A stretch of DNA of 64,000 nucleotides from Enterococcus dispar ATCC 51266 (GTDB taxonomy: Bacteria > Bacillota > Bacilli > Lactobacillales > Enterococcaceae). Under the pieces are notes generated by a model. It ran no database searches, was not told where the DNA came from, and saw only the letters and a program-made list of their open reading frames with translations. Both the position numbers and the translations under genes were made by a program. Below, piece after piece: positions 43,693 through 52,159 of the stretch. Each line of letters opens with the position of its first letter. Position 1 is the first letter of the stretch. The stretch lies in NCBI RefSeq assembly GCF_000406945.1, contig NZ_KE136354.1, positions 1,817,249-1,881,248 on the forward strand, in the 5' to 3' direction.

Positions 43693-44196
43693 TTAATATG
43701 CAAATTCAGATATTCCTTCCTGTTCAAGTAAAGCGACTTTCATTGAAATCCCACCACGATAACCCGTTAAGCGCCCATTTTTACCGATGATACGATGACA
43801 GGGAATTACAATCATTACAGGGTTGCGCCCGACTGCATTAGCTACTGCCCGCACTCCTTTTTCATTTTCTACTTGTTGCGCTAATCGACTATACGAAATC
43901 GTTTTACCATAAGGAATTTCCTCTAATTTTTGCCATACTTTTTTTTGAAAATCGGTGCCAACTAACGCGAGAGGAAAATTAAATTCTTCTAATTTTCCAG
44001 TGAAATAAGCAGTTAATTGTGTTTGAACATCTTCACTACTGCCGTCAGCAGCTTTTAGCGGCCATCCTTTGAAAAATTTTGCTAATTCAGTAGCTGCGAG
44101 CTTTTCTAGTCCAATATAGCAAACGCCACTTGAAATGCGTCCAACGACAAAATGATACACATCAATAGTAAAACGATCGATTAAAATTGTTTCCAT
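43693..44196 (-). CDS. ogt: Methylated-DNA-[protein]-cysteine S-methyltransferase
   Basis: A 167-residue suicide repair protein that moves the methyl group of O6-methylguanine onto its own Cys. The active site 'VIPCHRIIGKNGRLTGY' lies near 135, and the DNA-binding helix contains 'RAVANAVGRNP'. The ATG at 44196 follows GAGGTG by six bases; a GTG three codons upstream overlaps that site. It is divergent from the UvrC/Cho-like nuclease gene 114 bp away, which makes a small repair locus. Confidence 0.93.
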   Translation of the reverse strand: METILIDRFTIDVYHFVVGRISSGVCYIGLEKLAATELAKFFKGWPLKAADGSSEDVQTQLTAYFTGKLEEFNFPLALVGTDFQKKVWQKLEEIPYGKTISYSRLAQQVENEKGVRAVANAVGRNPVMIVIPCHRIIGKNGRLTGYRGGISMKVALLEQEGISEFAY

Positions 44197-44310
44197 TTTA
44201 TTCACCTCATAGTTATTTTATATTTTTTATTAATTATCTTGATGTATTTTGGTTAATTGCTCTTTTTACGTTATACTAAACCCACTAAAATATAAGAAGA
44301 GACGAAAACT

Positions 44311-45228
44311 ATGCCTTTATCAAATAAGTTACAACATTTACCGGAAAGTCCCGGAATTTATTTAATGAAAGATATCCACGGCGATATTATTTATGTCGGG
44401 AAAGCCAAAAATTTGAAGCGGCGCGTACGCTCTTATTTTCAAAAAAATCAGCACCATTCCAAAAAAGTACAGCGTATGGTTTTTAATATTGCTGATTTAG
44501 AAATTCGTCTGGTAGAAACCGAACTGGATGCCTTGCTATTAGAGTGCCGCCTCATTCAAGAAATTCATCCCCCTTACAATCGTATCATGAACTACTATCA
44601 GAATTATGCTTACGTAGATTTTGGCCAAACGGGGCCGCTTTTAACTCCCATGCCAACCAAAACCAGTTTTGGCCCTTTTCGCCAATACAAACAGTTACCC
44701 CAGATTTTGACAATCTTAACTGAAACGTATCTATTCCCTGATACGAATAGTGTAACGTACAAAATGATTCAACAACAATTACCAGATGTCGAAATGATTC
44801 CCCTTTCTGAACGACTCGCTAATTGCCAATCCTTTTTTTCTGGCCAGCAAACAAACTTTTTTAGTTTATTAGAAGAACGAATTTCATATAGTGCACAACA
44901 GCAAAATTTTGAACATGCGCAATTACTAAAAGAACAACTGGAATTATGCCTAAATTTCTATCATTATATCCAACAACGCCAACAATTCTGCCGACAAAAG
45001 CAATTAATTTTAAAATTACCGGTAACCACTGAAAAACAAAAAATCTATTTTATTGCTTACGGAACAATAGTCAAAACACTCATCTTGAAAAATGATGAAC
45101 CCGTATTATTTCCACGCGGAAACTTTTCATCACAGCCCTTGCAAAAAGAAGATGTTGATCCACTAGATATTTTACGGAGCTACTATGCGCGTTACTACAA
45201 GGAAAGAACTTCAGCGAATAGTTCGTAA
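44311..45228 (+). CDS. GIY-YIG nuclease, UvrC N-terminal half-like (Cho-like)
   Basis: A 305-residue protein matching only the N-terminal half of UvrC. It has the GIY-YIG nuclease domain ('SPGIYLMKDIHGDIIYVGKA' near 12-32, Arg in 'KRRVRSYF', Glu in 'VETELDALLLE' near 75) and a UVR-like helical pair near 195-215. The C-terminal endonuclease V-like and HhH domains of UvrC are missing. This is the layout of E. coli Cho, which makes an extra 3' incision in nucleotide excision repair. Function by analogy only. It sits beside ogt, so a role in DNA repair is plausible. There is an AAGAAGAGA site before the ATG. Confidence 0.82.
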   Translation: MPLSNKLQHLPESPGIYLMKDIHGDIIYVGKAKNLKRRVRSYFQKNQHHSKKVQRMVFNIADLEIRLVETELDALLLECRLIQEIHPPYNRIMNYYQNYAYVDFGQTGPLLTPMPTKTSFGPFRQYKQLPQILTILTETYLFPDTNSVTYKMIQQQLPDVEMIPLSERLANCQSFFSGQQTNFFSLLEERISYSAQQQNFEHAQLLKEQLELCLNFYHYIQQRQQFCRQKQLILKLPVTTEKQKIYFIAYGTIVKTLILKNDEPVLFPRGNFSSQPLQKEDVDPLDILRSYYARYYKERTSANSS

Positions 45229-45249
45229 TGATACTTGCATCTGCTAAAT

Positions 45250-45303
45250 AAAAAAACGACCTGAACTATCCGCTTTTACAGCAACTTCGTTCAGGTCGTT
45301 TCC
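45250..45303. terminator. Bidirectional terminator between the Cho-like gene and dtd
   Basis: AAAAAACGACCTGAAC pairs with GTTCAGGTCGTTT across a loop of about 24 bases, with T-runs on both strands. Confidence 0.88.
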
Positions 45304-45750
45304 TTATTTATCTCGGGTATCGATAATAATTGTTACCGGTCCGTCATTGACTAAAGCAACTTGCATATCGGCACCAAATTCACCAGTTTCTACATGCAAC
45401 CCACTTTGCCGTAAGCCTTCATTAAATGCTTCATAAAGCGGAATAGCTTGTTCAGGTCGAGCGGCTTTGACAAAACTTGGACGATTGCCTTTTTTAGTAT
45501 CAGCATAAAGCGTAAATTGCGAAATACTTAAAATACTGCCGGCAACCGCATCAATATTTAAATTCATTTTACCAGCTTCATCTTCAAAAATGCGCATCAT
45601 GGTAATTTTACGCACCAAGTAATCCACATCTTCTTTGGTATCTTCTTCATGAATCCCAAGTAAAATCATAAAGCCTTGCGGAATAATACCGACGATTGTA
45701 TCGTCAATCGTTACACTGGCTGATTTTACTCGTTGAATAACTGCTTTCAT
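45304..45750 (-). CDS. dtd: D-aminoacyl-tRNA deacylase
   Basis: A 148-residue DTD that frees tRNA from D-amino acids (and glycine from mischarged tRNA). The two active-site signatures are present: '[12 protein letters not shown]' near 80 and '[13 protein letters not shown]' near 137. It begins three bases after the relA stop codon, a pairing widely conserved in Firmicutes, and is the last gene of that operon. Confidence 0.96.
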   Translation of the reverse strand: MKAVIQRVKSASVTIDDTIVGIIPQGFMILLGIHEEDTKEDVDYLVRKITMMRIFEDEAGKMNLNIDAVAGSILSISQFTLYADTKKGNRPSFVKAARPEQAIPLYEAFNEGLRQSGLHVETGEFGADMQVALVNDGPVTIIIDTRDK

Positions 45751-45753
45751 TTT

Positions 45754-47964
45754 TTACCCCTTCGTGCGTCTGACGCTATAAACTTCAGGTATCTGTTTAA
45801 TTTTATCCACAATTTGTTTTAAATGGGTCAAATTTTGAATACCAACTGTGATCCGAATCGTGGCCATTTTATCTTTATTGGATTTTGCTTCCACGCTTTG
45901 CAACCGTTTGGTCATAGCATTCACTGTTTGTAAGACATCATTTAACAGTCCGGAACGATCGTAACCATAAATTTCTAGATCAGCGTCATATTCTTTGGAA
46001 TGATTAGAAGTATCTTCCCATTCAACTTCAATTAAACGTTTTTGTGCATTTTCGGTCTGAACATTGGGACAATCCCGTCGATGAATGGAAATCCCGCGTC
46101 CTTTGGTGATATAGCCGACAATGTCATCACCGGGAACTGGATTACAGCAACGGCTGATCCGAATTAATAAATTATCTGCACCTTCAATGACGATACCGCC
46201 ATCATGGCGAACTTTCATCCGCTCTTCTTTTTTGGTAGGTGGCTGATTCATCAAATCTTGCACTTTTTGTTTTTCTTTTTCTTCTTTTTGCTGGCGTCGT
46301 TCTTCTTCTGTTAGGCGATTGGCTACAGTGGTAGGACTTACTTCACCATACCCCACCGCAGCATACAAGTCATCTTCTGATTGATAATTAAAGCGTTCCA
46401 AAAGATCTGACATTTTATTTTTGTTCATGTAATCTTTTGGTAAAAATTCCATTTCTTGCAATGTTTTATAAACAGCGTCATGACCTTTTTGGACATTTTC
46501 TTCCCGATCTTGCGCTTTAAAGAAACGTTTAATTTTATTTTTGGCTTTACTGGTTGCTACAAACTTCAACCAGTCACGACTAGGGCCAAAAGAATTGGGG
46601 GAAGTTAAAATCTCAACGATATCCCCGTTTTTCAATTTATAATCCAGTTGTACCATTTTTCCGTTGACCTTGGCACCGGTGGTTTTATTGCCCACATCAG
46701 TATGAATACTGTAAGCAAAATCAAGTGGTCCAGATCCTTGAGGCAATTCTGTTACATCGCCTTTTGGTGTGAAGACATACACTTTATCACTAAAAATGTC
46801 CCCTTTAACACCTTCCATAAATTCAGAAGCATCATAACTTTCATCTTGCAGCTCCAAAATTTCACGGAACCAACTGATTTGGTTGGTCATTTTATCTGGC
46901 TTAACTTTATCGGTTTTACCTTCTTTATAAGCCCAATGTGCCGCGACCCCGAATTCAGCGATTTCATGCATTTCGTGGGTTCTGATTTGAATTTCAACCG
47001 GATTACCCTTAGGCCCGATAACTGTCGTATGCAAAGACTGATACATATTTGCTTTTGGCATTGCAATATAATCTTTAAAGCGGCCTGGCATCGGTTTCCA
47101 TTTTGTATGAATGGTACCTAACACTGCATAGCAATCTTTAATGGTATCCACAATGACACGAATGGCTAACAAATCATAAATTTCTTCAAATTTTTTCTTT
47201 TGATCTACCATTTTTCGATAGATAGAATAAATATGTTTGGGACGACCGTAAATTTCAGCGTAAATGTCCAATTCTTCCGTTGATAAGCGAATTTCTTCAA
47301 CAGTTTCTGCTACATAAGCTTCCCGTTCATCTCTTTTTGACTGCATTAAATGGACAATTCGGTAATATTGTTGGGGGTTTAAGTAGCGTAAAGCCGTATC
47401 TTCCAATTCCCATTTAATTCGACTAATCCCTAAACGATGAGCCAAAGGAGCATAAATTTCCAAAGTTTCTTTGGCAATTCGCCGTTGTTTATCTTCACGA
47501 AGATGTTTCAAGGTACGCATATTGTGCAATCGGTCAGCTAACTTAACCATAATCACGCGTAAATCTTGCGCCATCGCAATTAACATTTTCCGATGATTTT
47601 CAGCCAATTGTTCTTCGTGAGATTTATATTTAATTTTTCCTAGTTTTGTGACCCCATCTACCAACATAGCCACGTCACTACCAAAGTCTCGCGTTAAATC
47701 TGCTAAAGTAATCGGTGTATCTTCCACTACATCATGTAAAAAGCCCGTCGCAACAGTATGGGGATCCATGTGCAGTTCTGCTAAAATCCCCGCTACTTGG
47801 ATGGGATGAATAATGTAGGGCTCCCCTGATTTGCGAAACTGCTCTTTATGAGCTTCTGTGGCGTAATCCAATGCTTTTTGCACAAAGGCCACATGCTCAG
47901 GGCTCATATATTGACTAACTAAACGAATCACGCCGGGGCCTGTTAGGATTTCATCTTTTGCCAC
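45754..47964 (-). CDS. relA: Bifunctional (p)ppGpp synthetase/hydrolase
   Basis: A 736-residue long Rel protein that makes and breaks (p)ppGpp in the stringent response. Domains in order: HD hydrolase with 'EPYIIHPIQVAGIL' and 'FLHDVVEDTPIT' (about 45-80), synthetase with 'YDLLAIRVIVDT' and 'GRFKDYIAMPKANMYQSLHT' (about 240-330), TGS 'VYVFTPKGDVTELP' near 400, a zinc-finger region 'CCNPVPGDDIVGYITKGRG', and a C-terminal ACT domain. I use the GTG at 47964 because GAGG lies seven bases before it. The resulting start (M-AKDEILTGP) matches other enterococcal Rel proteins. The open frame further upstream runs into a repeat element and is not coding. Confidence 0.95.
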   Translation of the reverse strand: MAKDEILTGPGVIRLVSQYMSPEHVAFVQKALDYATEAHKEQFRKSGEPYIIHPIQVAGILAELHMDPHTVATGFLHDVVEDTPITLADLTRDFGSDVAMLVDGVTKLGKIKYKSHEEQLAENHRKMLIAMAQDLRVIMVKLADRLHNMRTLKHLREDKQRRIAKETLEIYAPLAHRLGISRIKWELEDTALRYLNPQQYYRIVHLMQSKRDEREAYVAETVEEIRLSTEELDIYAEIYGRPKHIYSIYRKMVDQKKKFEEIYDLLAIRVIVDTIKDCYAVLGTIHTKWKPMPGRFKDYIAMPKANMYQSLHTTVIGPKGNPVEIQIRTHEMHEIAEFGVAAHWAYKEGKTDKVKPDKMTNQISWFREILELQDESYDASEFMEGVKGDIFSDKVYVFTPKGDVTELPQGSGPLDFAYSIHTDVGNKTTGAKVNGKMVQLDYKLKNGDIVEILTSPNSFGPSRDWLKFVATSKAKNKIKRFFKAQDREENVQKGHDAVYKTLQEMEFLPKDYMNKNKMSDLLERFNYQSEDDLYAAVGYGEVSPTTVANRLTEEERRQQKEEKEKQKVQDLMNQPPTKKEERMKVRHDGGIVIEGADNLLIRISRCCNPVPGDDIVGYITKGRGISIHRRDCPNVQTENAQKRLIEVEWEDTSNHSKEYDADLEIYGYDRSGLLNDVLQTVNAMTKRLQSVEAKSNKDKMATIRITVGIQNLTHLKQIVDKIKQIPEVYSVRRTKG

Positions 47965-47999
47965 AAGCATACCTCTTTTCTTTAAAAACGAGCAGAAAA

Positions 48000-48130
48000 A
48001 CTTCACAAAGGCCTTTTCACCAAGTACTAAGGCGGAATTTTGAGAAATGATTAGCTTCATTTTTCAAAATTTCGACTTAATAGCCCCAGAAGTTTCTTTG
48101 TAAAGCTGAACCTCGTTTTATTTACAATCT
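48000..48130. repeat. Intergenic hairpin repeat copy upstream of relA
   Basis: AAGTACTAAGGCGGAATTTT, then TTCATTTTTCAAAATTTCGA, then CTTAATAGCCCCAGAAGTTT: the same block order as the copy at 57347 (AAGCAATAAGCTGGAATTTT, then AAATTTCAGCTTATTGCC, then AGAGAGTT). It lies in the leader of relA, and on the minus strand after the terminator of the DeoC-like gene. Confidence 0.5.
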
Positions 48131-48164
48131 TACTTATCATAAAAATTGAATTTATTAGTAAGAA

Positions 48165-48194
48165 AAGTACCAGCCGTAAAGCGGTACTTTCCAA
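48165..48194 (-). terminator. Terminator of the minus-strand operon that ends in the DeoC-like gene
   Basis: On the minus strand AAGTACC, an 11-base loop, GGTACTT, then TTC. It lies between the DeoC-like gene and relA. Confidence 0.7.
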
Positions 48195-48250
48195 TAATTA
48201 GGCCTATTATACACTAGAAACAAGCCCGATTTCAATTACTGTAAACTTAT

Positions 48251-48907
48251 TTAAAACTCCCTTAATTCTGCTGATAAATCCAAATTTACCAATGTAAAAA
48301 CACCAAAGCTGTCGGCACCACTTAAAATAAGTTCTTGCAACTGTTCATGAGTGGCTTGAGACAAATTGATTTGAAGTTTCACACTTTTTCCAGCATCATA
48401 AGCAAAAATCGTGGCATCATGCTTGGCATTATCAAATGAATCACCTTCGCCTAAGACGAGATGATGCCAGCCTAATTCTTTAATACAAGCAGCAATTTCA
48501 ATTTTTTGCAGTTCTTTTAAATTGCGACTATCGACGCGGATACGAATTTCCCCCCACGCCATTGCCAGAGAGTGCAATGTTTGCTGCAGGGCTTTTGCTT
48601 GCTCCTTTTGATGAATTAACATAGTAGGAGAAATCGTAATTTCTAAAAAGTCAGCACCACTTTGAAAGGCTTTGCCAACCTCGAAAGCTTTTTTGGCAAT
48701 CGTACCATTGCCTAAAGGATAGTCAATTACTGTTCCTATTTTAATTGATGTTCGTGCCAAAAGCTGTTTTGCACGGGCAACCTGGTTTGGTAAAACAACA
48801 ATTTCATTTAGAGGTTTTGCTTGTAATTCTAAAATTTGATCTTTAAAGTCCCAATCTGTCATGGCTGGATTTACCAAGCGTAAACTGATAATCTCACTAA
48901 CTTTCAT
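48251..48907 (-). CDS. DeoC-like aldolase fold protein, probably without aldolase activity
   Basis: A 218-residue protein with the layout of deoxyribose-phosphate aldolase. 'TVIDYPLGNGTIAKKAFEVG' near 58-77 lines up with the DeoC stretch beginning VIGFPLG, and 'SGADFLEITIS' follows. At the place of the Schiff-base segment (FVKTSTGF in DeoC) it reads HLVLGEGDSF (about 146-155), with no Lys. A Lys later on (SVKLQINLS) may match the second active-site lysine. By eye alignment the enzyme therefore cannot form the usual Schiff base and may have another role. It is 12 bp from rsmE in the same operon. GAGGTG lies before the ATG. Confidence 0.6.
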   Translation of the reverse strand: MKVSEIISLRLVNPAMTDWDFKDQILELQAKPLNEIVVLPNQVARAKQLLARTSIKIGTVIDYPLGNGTIAKKAFEVGKAFQSGADFLEITISPTMLIHQKEQAKALQQTLHSLAMAWGEIRIRVDSRNLKELQKIEIAACIKELGWHHLVLGEGDSFDNAKHDATIFAYDAGKSVKLQINLSQATHEQLQELILSGADSFGVFTLVNLDLSAELREF

Positions 48908-48919
48908 ATCCTCACCTCT

Positions 48920-49666
48920 TTATAGTAATTCCCATTGATAACTGATTGCACTCAATAAGTATAAAGGTGCCGTTTCGGTTCTCAAAATTCTTGGCCCTAA
49001 TCCACACAATTCGCCGCCGCCTGCTTTCAATTTTTCGATTTCATCAGGCGTGATTCCGCCCTCGGGACCAAAGATGGCCAAAAGCCTGCTCCCAGCTGGC
49101 AAACTTTGTAACACTTGGACTAGCTGGGCTTTTTCTCCTTGCTTGGCTGACTCTTCATAAGCTACTACAATGGCATCATACGCATCCAATTTATCCCAAA
49201 ACTGCCCTTCATTTGCTAAAAGCTCTACATTTGGTGTTAATTGTCGTTGCGATTGTTCAGCAGCTTCTTGCGCAATTTTGACTAACCGCTGTTTTTTCTT
49301 GGCTAATTTTTTTTCGTCCCATTTTACTACTGAACTTTGCGCTGGAAACCCAATAAATCCATAGGCGCCAAGTTCAGTTCCTTTTTGGACAATCCATTCC
49401 AATTTATCCCCTTTAGGATAACCGCTAGCAATCGTGACTAGAAGTGGTAATTCTTTATTTTGCCTCTCTTTTTCCACTTCCGTTAAAATAACCGCATCTT
49501 CTTCAATTGCGACAATTTTGGCGATAATCGCAATTTGATCGGCATACACAAGATAAACTTCATCTTCTGGCTTCATACGCATAACACGAATCATATGGTG
49601 AAAAGCTTCACCGGTTAAACGAATTTCATCTTTTTTATAGGGAGTTGAAATAAAGTAGCGTTGCAT
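48920..49666 (-). CDS. rsmE: 16S rRNA m3U1498 methyltransferase
   Basis: A 248-residue SPOUT methyltransferase that methylates N3 of U1498 in 16S rRNA. It begins 'MQRYFISTPYKKDEIRLTGE', has the SAM-binding knot 'LLAIFGPEGGITPDEIEKL' near 195 and ends 'GPRILRTETAPLYLLSAISY'. It starts one base after the prmA stop codon, and its GAGGAAG site lies within prmA. This is the common prmA-rsmE operon of Firmicutes. Confidence 0.95.
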   Translation of the reverse strand: MQRYFISTPYKKDEIRLTGEAFHHMIRVMRMKPEDEVYLVYADQIAIIAKIVAIEEDAVILTEVEKERQNKELPLLVTIASGYPKGDKLEWIVQKGTELGAYGFIGFPAQSSVVKWDEKKLAKKKQRLVKIAQEAAEQSQRQLTPNVELLANEGQFWDKLDAYDAIVVAYEESAKQGEKAQLVQVLQSLPAGSRLLAIFGPEGGITPDEIEKLKAGGGELCGLGPRILRTETAPLYLLSAISYQWELL

Positions 49667-49667
49667 G

Positions 49668-50615
49668 TTAGACTTCCTCTTTTTTCAAAATAATCGCAAA
49701 CCAATCTTTTTGTTGCAATACTTGCGCCACGTGGAATCCATGGGCATCCAGGACTGCTAATACTTCATCTTTTTTATCTTCAATAATCCCTGAAACAATC
49801 AATGTTCCCGTATCTTTTAACAAACGATAAGCATCAGGTATCATCTTAATAATAATGTCAGCCAAAATATTGGCTACAATGATGTCGGCATCAACAGTGA
49901 CACCATTCAATAAATCATTAGCGCTCACATGAACATCTTTAGCCACAGGATTTAAGTCCATATTTTCTTGAGCAGAGCGAACAGCTACTTCATCCAAATC
50001 AAAAGCATAAACATCTTTTGCGCCTAAAAATTTGCTGGCAATACTTAATACCCCAGAACCTGTTCCAACATCTAATAACGTCTCACCGCCCCGCAAGGTC
50101 ATTTCCAATGCTTGTAATGTTAAATTGGTCGTCGGATGGGTACCTGTACCAAAAGCCATTCCCGGATCTAACGTAATAATTTTTTCTTCTGGCATTGTGG
50201 TTTGATAGCTTTCCCATTGCGGTACAATTGTTAAATAGCGCGTAACACGGACTGGATGATAATATTTTTTCCAAGCTGTCGCCCAATCTTGTTCTGAAAC
50301 TTCACTTGTGGTCACAATGTTTTTGCCAATTGCTAAACCGAATTCAGGTAATTTATTAATGCGGTCTTTAATGAAAGGTAAAATTTCTGGTAAAAAGGTC
50401 GTTTCCGGAAAATAGGCTTGCACCGTTGCGGCCCCTTTTTCTAAGTTAATAAAATCTGCTTTATCTAAAATCTCACCAAAAGCATCTGATTGAAAATACT
50501 CTGCATCCAAACTATCTTCGATGGCAACCCCGCTGGCACCGGCTTCCATTAAAATATTCGCTACAGCTTCCACTGCTTCACTGGCAGTTTCTACTTTAAT
50601 CTCATTCCATTTCAT
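49668..50615 (-). CDS. prmA: Ribosomal protein L11 methyltransferase
   Basis: A 315-residue SAM-dependent methyltransferase that trimethylates ribosomal protein L11. The N-terminal substrate domain is followed by the SAM motif 'ETLLDVGTGSGVLSIAS' near 180, with 'LDPGMAFGTGTHPTT' just before it and 'DIIVANILADIIIKM' (NIL motif) near 245. A GAGGAG site precedes the ATG. It is coupled to rsmE. Confidence 0.95.
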   Translation of the reverse strand: MKWNEIKVETASEAVEAVANILMEAGASGVAIEDSLDAEYFQSDAFGEILDKADFINLEKGAATVQAYFPETTFLPEILPFIKDRINKLPEFGLAIGKNIVTTSEVSEQDWATAWKKYYHPVRVTRYLTIVPQWESYQTTMPEEKIITLDPGMAFGTGTHPTTNLTLQALEMTLRGGETLLDVGTGSGVLSIASKFLGAKDVYAFDLDEVAVRSAQENMDLNPVAKDVHVSANDLLNGVTVDADIIVANILADIIIKMIPDAYRLLKDTGTLIVSGIIEDKKDEVLAVLDAHGFHVAQVLQQKDWFAIILKKEEV

Positions 50616-50697
50616 TGTTGTTACTCCTCAATTAAAATTTTCAGTAGTTTTACGCTACAAGAATCTTTGAATAAACCTTGCGACTGATTTTCATATC

Positions 50698-51180
50698 TTA
50701 GTAAGCCGGATAAGGAATATAATTATCTCCGTCTTTTGTTTTGTAACTATTCATCAAAGCAAATAAAACATCATTATCAAAAGTAAGTTCAAAAACCGCT
50801 GCTGACTCATCTGTTAAAAAGTCTAATAAATCACTTTGCCCTTTGTCTAAAACATCTTTTAAATAATCCACTAATCCGTCTAACATAGCTTTTGACATAC
50901 CTTTTTTGCCTTCATAAGGTAACACTGCTAGATAATCATCCTCAGCAAATTTTGATTTTTGAGGATTAAATAATAAGATGCCGTCTTCAAATTCAATAAT
51001 TTCTTCTTCTGACTCTACCCCCGCTGCATCGTCAATGGCAAGTTTTTCTTTATTTTCTGCAAAAAGGCGTAAAATAATTTCAATCGTATGATTTTTTGTA
51101 TCCCAATCGAGTGCCACATCGTAATCTGGTATCTTTTTAGTCAATGCTTCATCTAAATAAGTTAACATATTGGTTTTCAT
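50698..51180 (-). CDS. DUF3013 family protein
   Basis: A 160-residue acidic cytosolic protein that I recognise as DUF3013 of Lactobacillales, with no known function. 'VALDWDTKNHTIEIILRLFA' and 'DDYLAVLPYEGKKGMSK' are its characteristic stretches. It starts two bases after the stop codon of the DNA glycosylase gene, without a clear ribosome site of its own, so it is probably translated by coupling. It lies between the glycosylase and prmA. Confidence 0.78.
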   Translation of the reverse strand: MKTNMLTYLDEALTKKIPDYDVALDWDTKNHTIEIILRLFAENKEKLAIDDAAGVESEEEIIEFEDGILLFNPQKSKFAEDDYLAVLPYEGKKGMSKAMLDGLVDYLKDVLDKGQSDLLDFLTDESAAVFELTFDNDVLFALMNSYKTKDGDNYIPYPAY

Positions 51181-51182
51181 TT

Positions 51183-51815
51183 CTATCGCCAACCCCAATC
51201 TTCTGTAATTTGATTTTTCTTTTGTTGTGAAATATAAGGATTTCCCGCTACTGCATACCGCAACGGCATTTGCGTCCACTGCCCTTTATTGGGGATTCCA
51301 ATTCGCGGTAGATGTAAAATTTCTTTGGCTGCACGCTTTTTTTCTGGAACAAGACGTAAGGAACTTGAAAAGATAGATTGCCCATATAAATCTTTTGTAA
51401 TCCCCAAAGCCGCCACTAATTTCCCCGGACCATTACTAAGTTGTGGGCCATTTTTTCCCCCGCGATTTTCTTTCATCAGTTCCACTCCTGCTGCCGGTTC
51501 AATCGCTCGAATCATAACCCCTTGCGGCAAACCGCTTTTTTGAGTAATAATATTTAAAATCAAATGGGTATGCATCGTATAAAGATAAATCGTTCCCGCT
51601 TTTTCATACATCGCGCGTACACGAGGCGTTTTTCTCATGCCATAGCTGTGTGCCGCCTCATCTTCTGGTCCTAAATATGCCTCGCAATCGACGATATAAC
51701 CTGCTGTAATGCCCTTTGGTGTTATATTTTCGACATACATGCCAATTAAATATTCCGCAACTTCAGGTGTTGTTTTCGTATTCAAAATTTCTTGTACTTC
51801 TTTTATCGTATCCAT
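51183..51815 (-). CDS. DNA-3-methyladenine glycosylase (AAG/MPG family)
   Basis: A 210-residue base-excision repair enzyme that removes alkylated purines. Family motifs are visible: 'YIVDCEAYLGPEDEAAHSYG' near 40, where the Glu is the catalytic residue, 'RKTPRVRAMYEKAGTIYLY' near 60-80, 'GVMIRAIEPAAG' near 99 and 'LSNGPGKLVAALGI' near 125. I use the ATG at 51815, with AAGG eight bases before it; a GTG three codons earlier is part of that site. It heads the operon running to DUF3013 and probably prmA-rsmE. Confidence 0.88.
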   Translation of the reverse strand: MDTIKEVQEILNTKTTPEVAEYLIGMYVENITPKGITAGYIVDCEAYLGPEDEAAHSYGMRKTPRVRAMYEKAGTIYLYTMHTHLILNIITQKSGLPQGVMIRAIEPAAGVELMKENRGGKNGPQLSNGPGKLVAALGITKDLYGQSIFSSSLRLVPEKKRAAKEILHLPRIGIPNKGQWTQMPLRYAVAGNPYISQQKKNQITEDWGWR

Positions 51816-52159
51816 GACTTTCACCTTCCCTCATTGTACACAAAAGACCTGTCTCTGACTATGAAATCCGTTGGTTTTTAAGGATTTATCACAATTGTAA
51901 AAGATTTTATTTCAAAAAAGCTATGTTATACTTTAATCAGCTTATATCATTAATTAGTGGTGAAAAAAAGTGGGAGAAAAACTGGTTTCAGACTTACAAA
52001 CAGAAGCCGTACAAATCACTTTCCCACTTTTTAAATTTTAACATAATTAGACACAGCCCTTTCACAGGTTGTTTTCTACTACTCAAATAAAAGAAGAAAA
52101 ATTTTCTTTTTGTGTGTGGGATGGATTACCTACAAAATAAAAAAGGAGGCTTTATTCCT
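51816..52159. other. Divergent region between the glycosylase gene and rarA, with a hairpin leader
   Basis: TATACT near 51926 is a possible -10 on the plus strand. It is followed by a hairpin with arms AAGTGGGA.AAA and TTTCCCACTT (51967-52034) that carries T-runs on both strands. This could be a terminated leader or a short RNA of about 100 nt. No protein gene is visible before rarA. Confidence 0.5.

Noticed and set aside
47965-48060. N-terminal extension of relA starting with an ATG at 48060
   Set aside because: The extra 32 residues are encoded partly by the repeat element and have no ribosome site. The GTG at 47964 has a GAGG site and matches other Rel starts.
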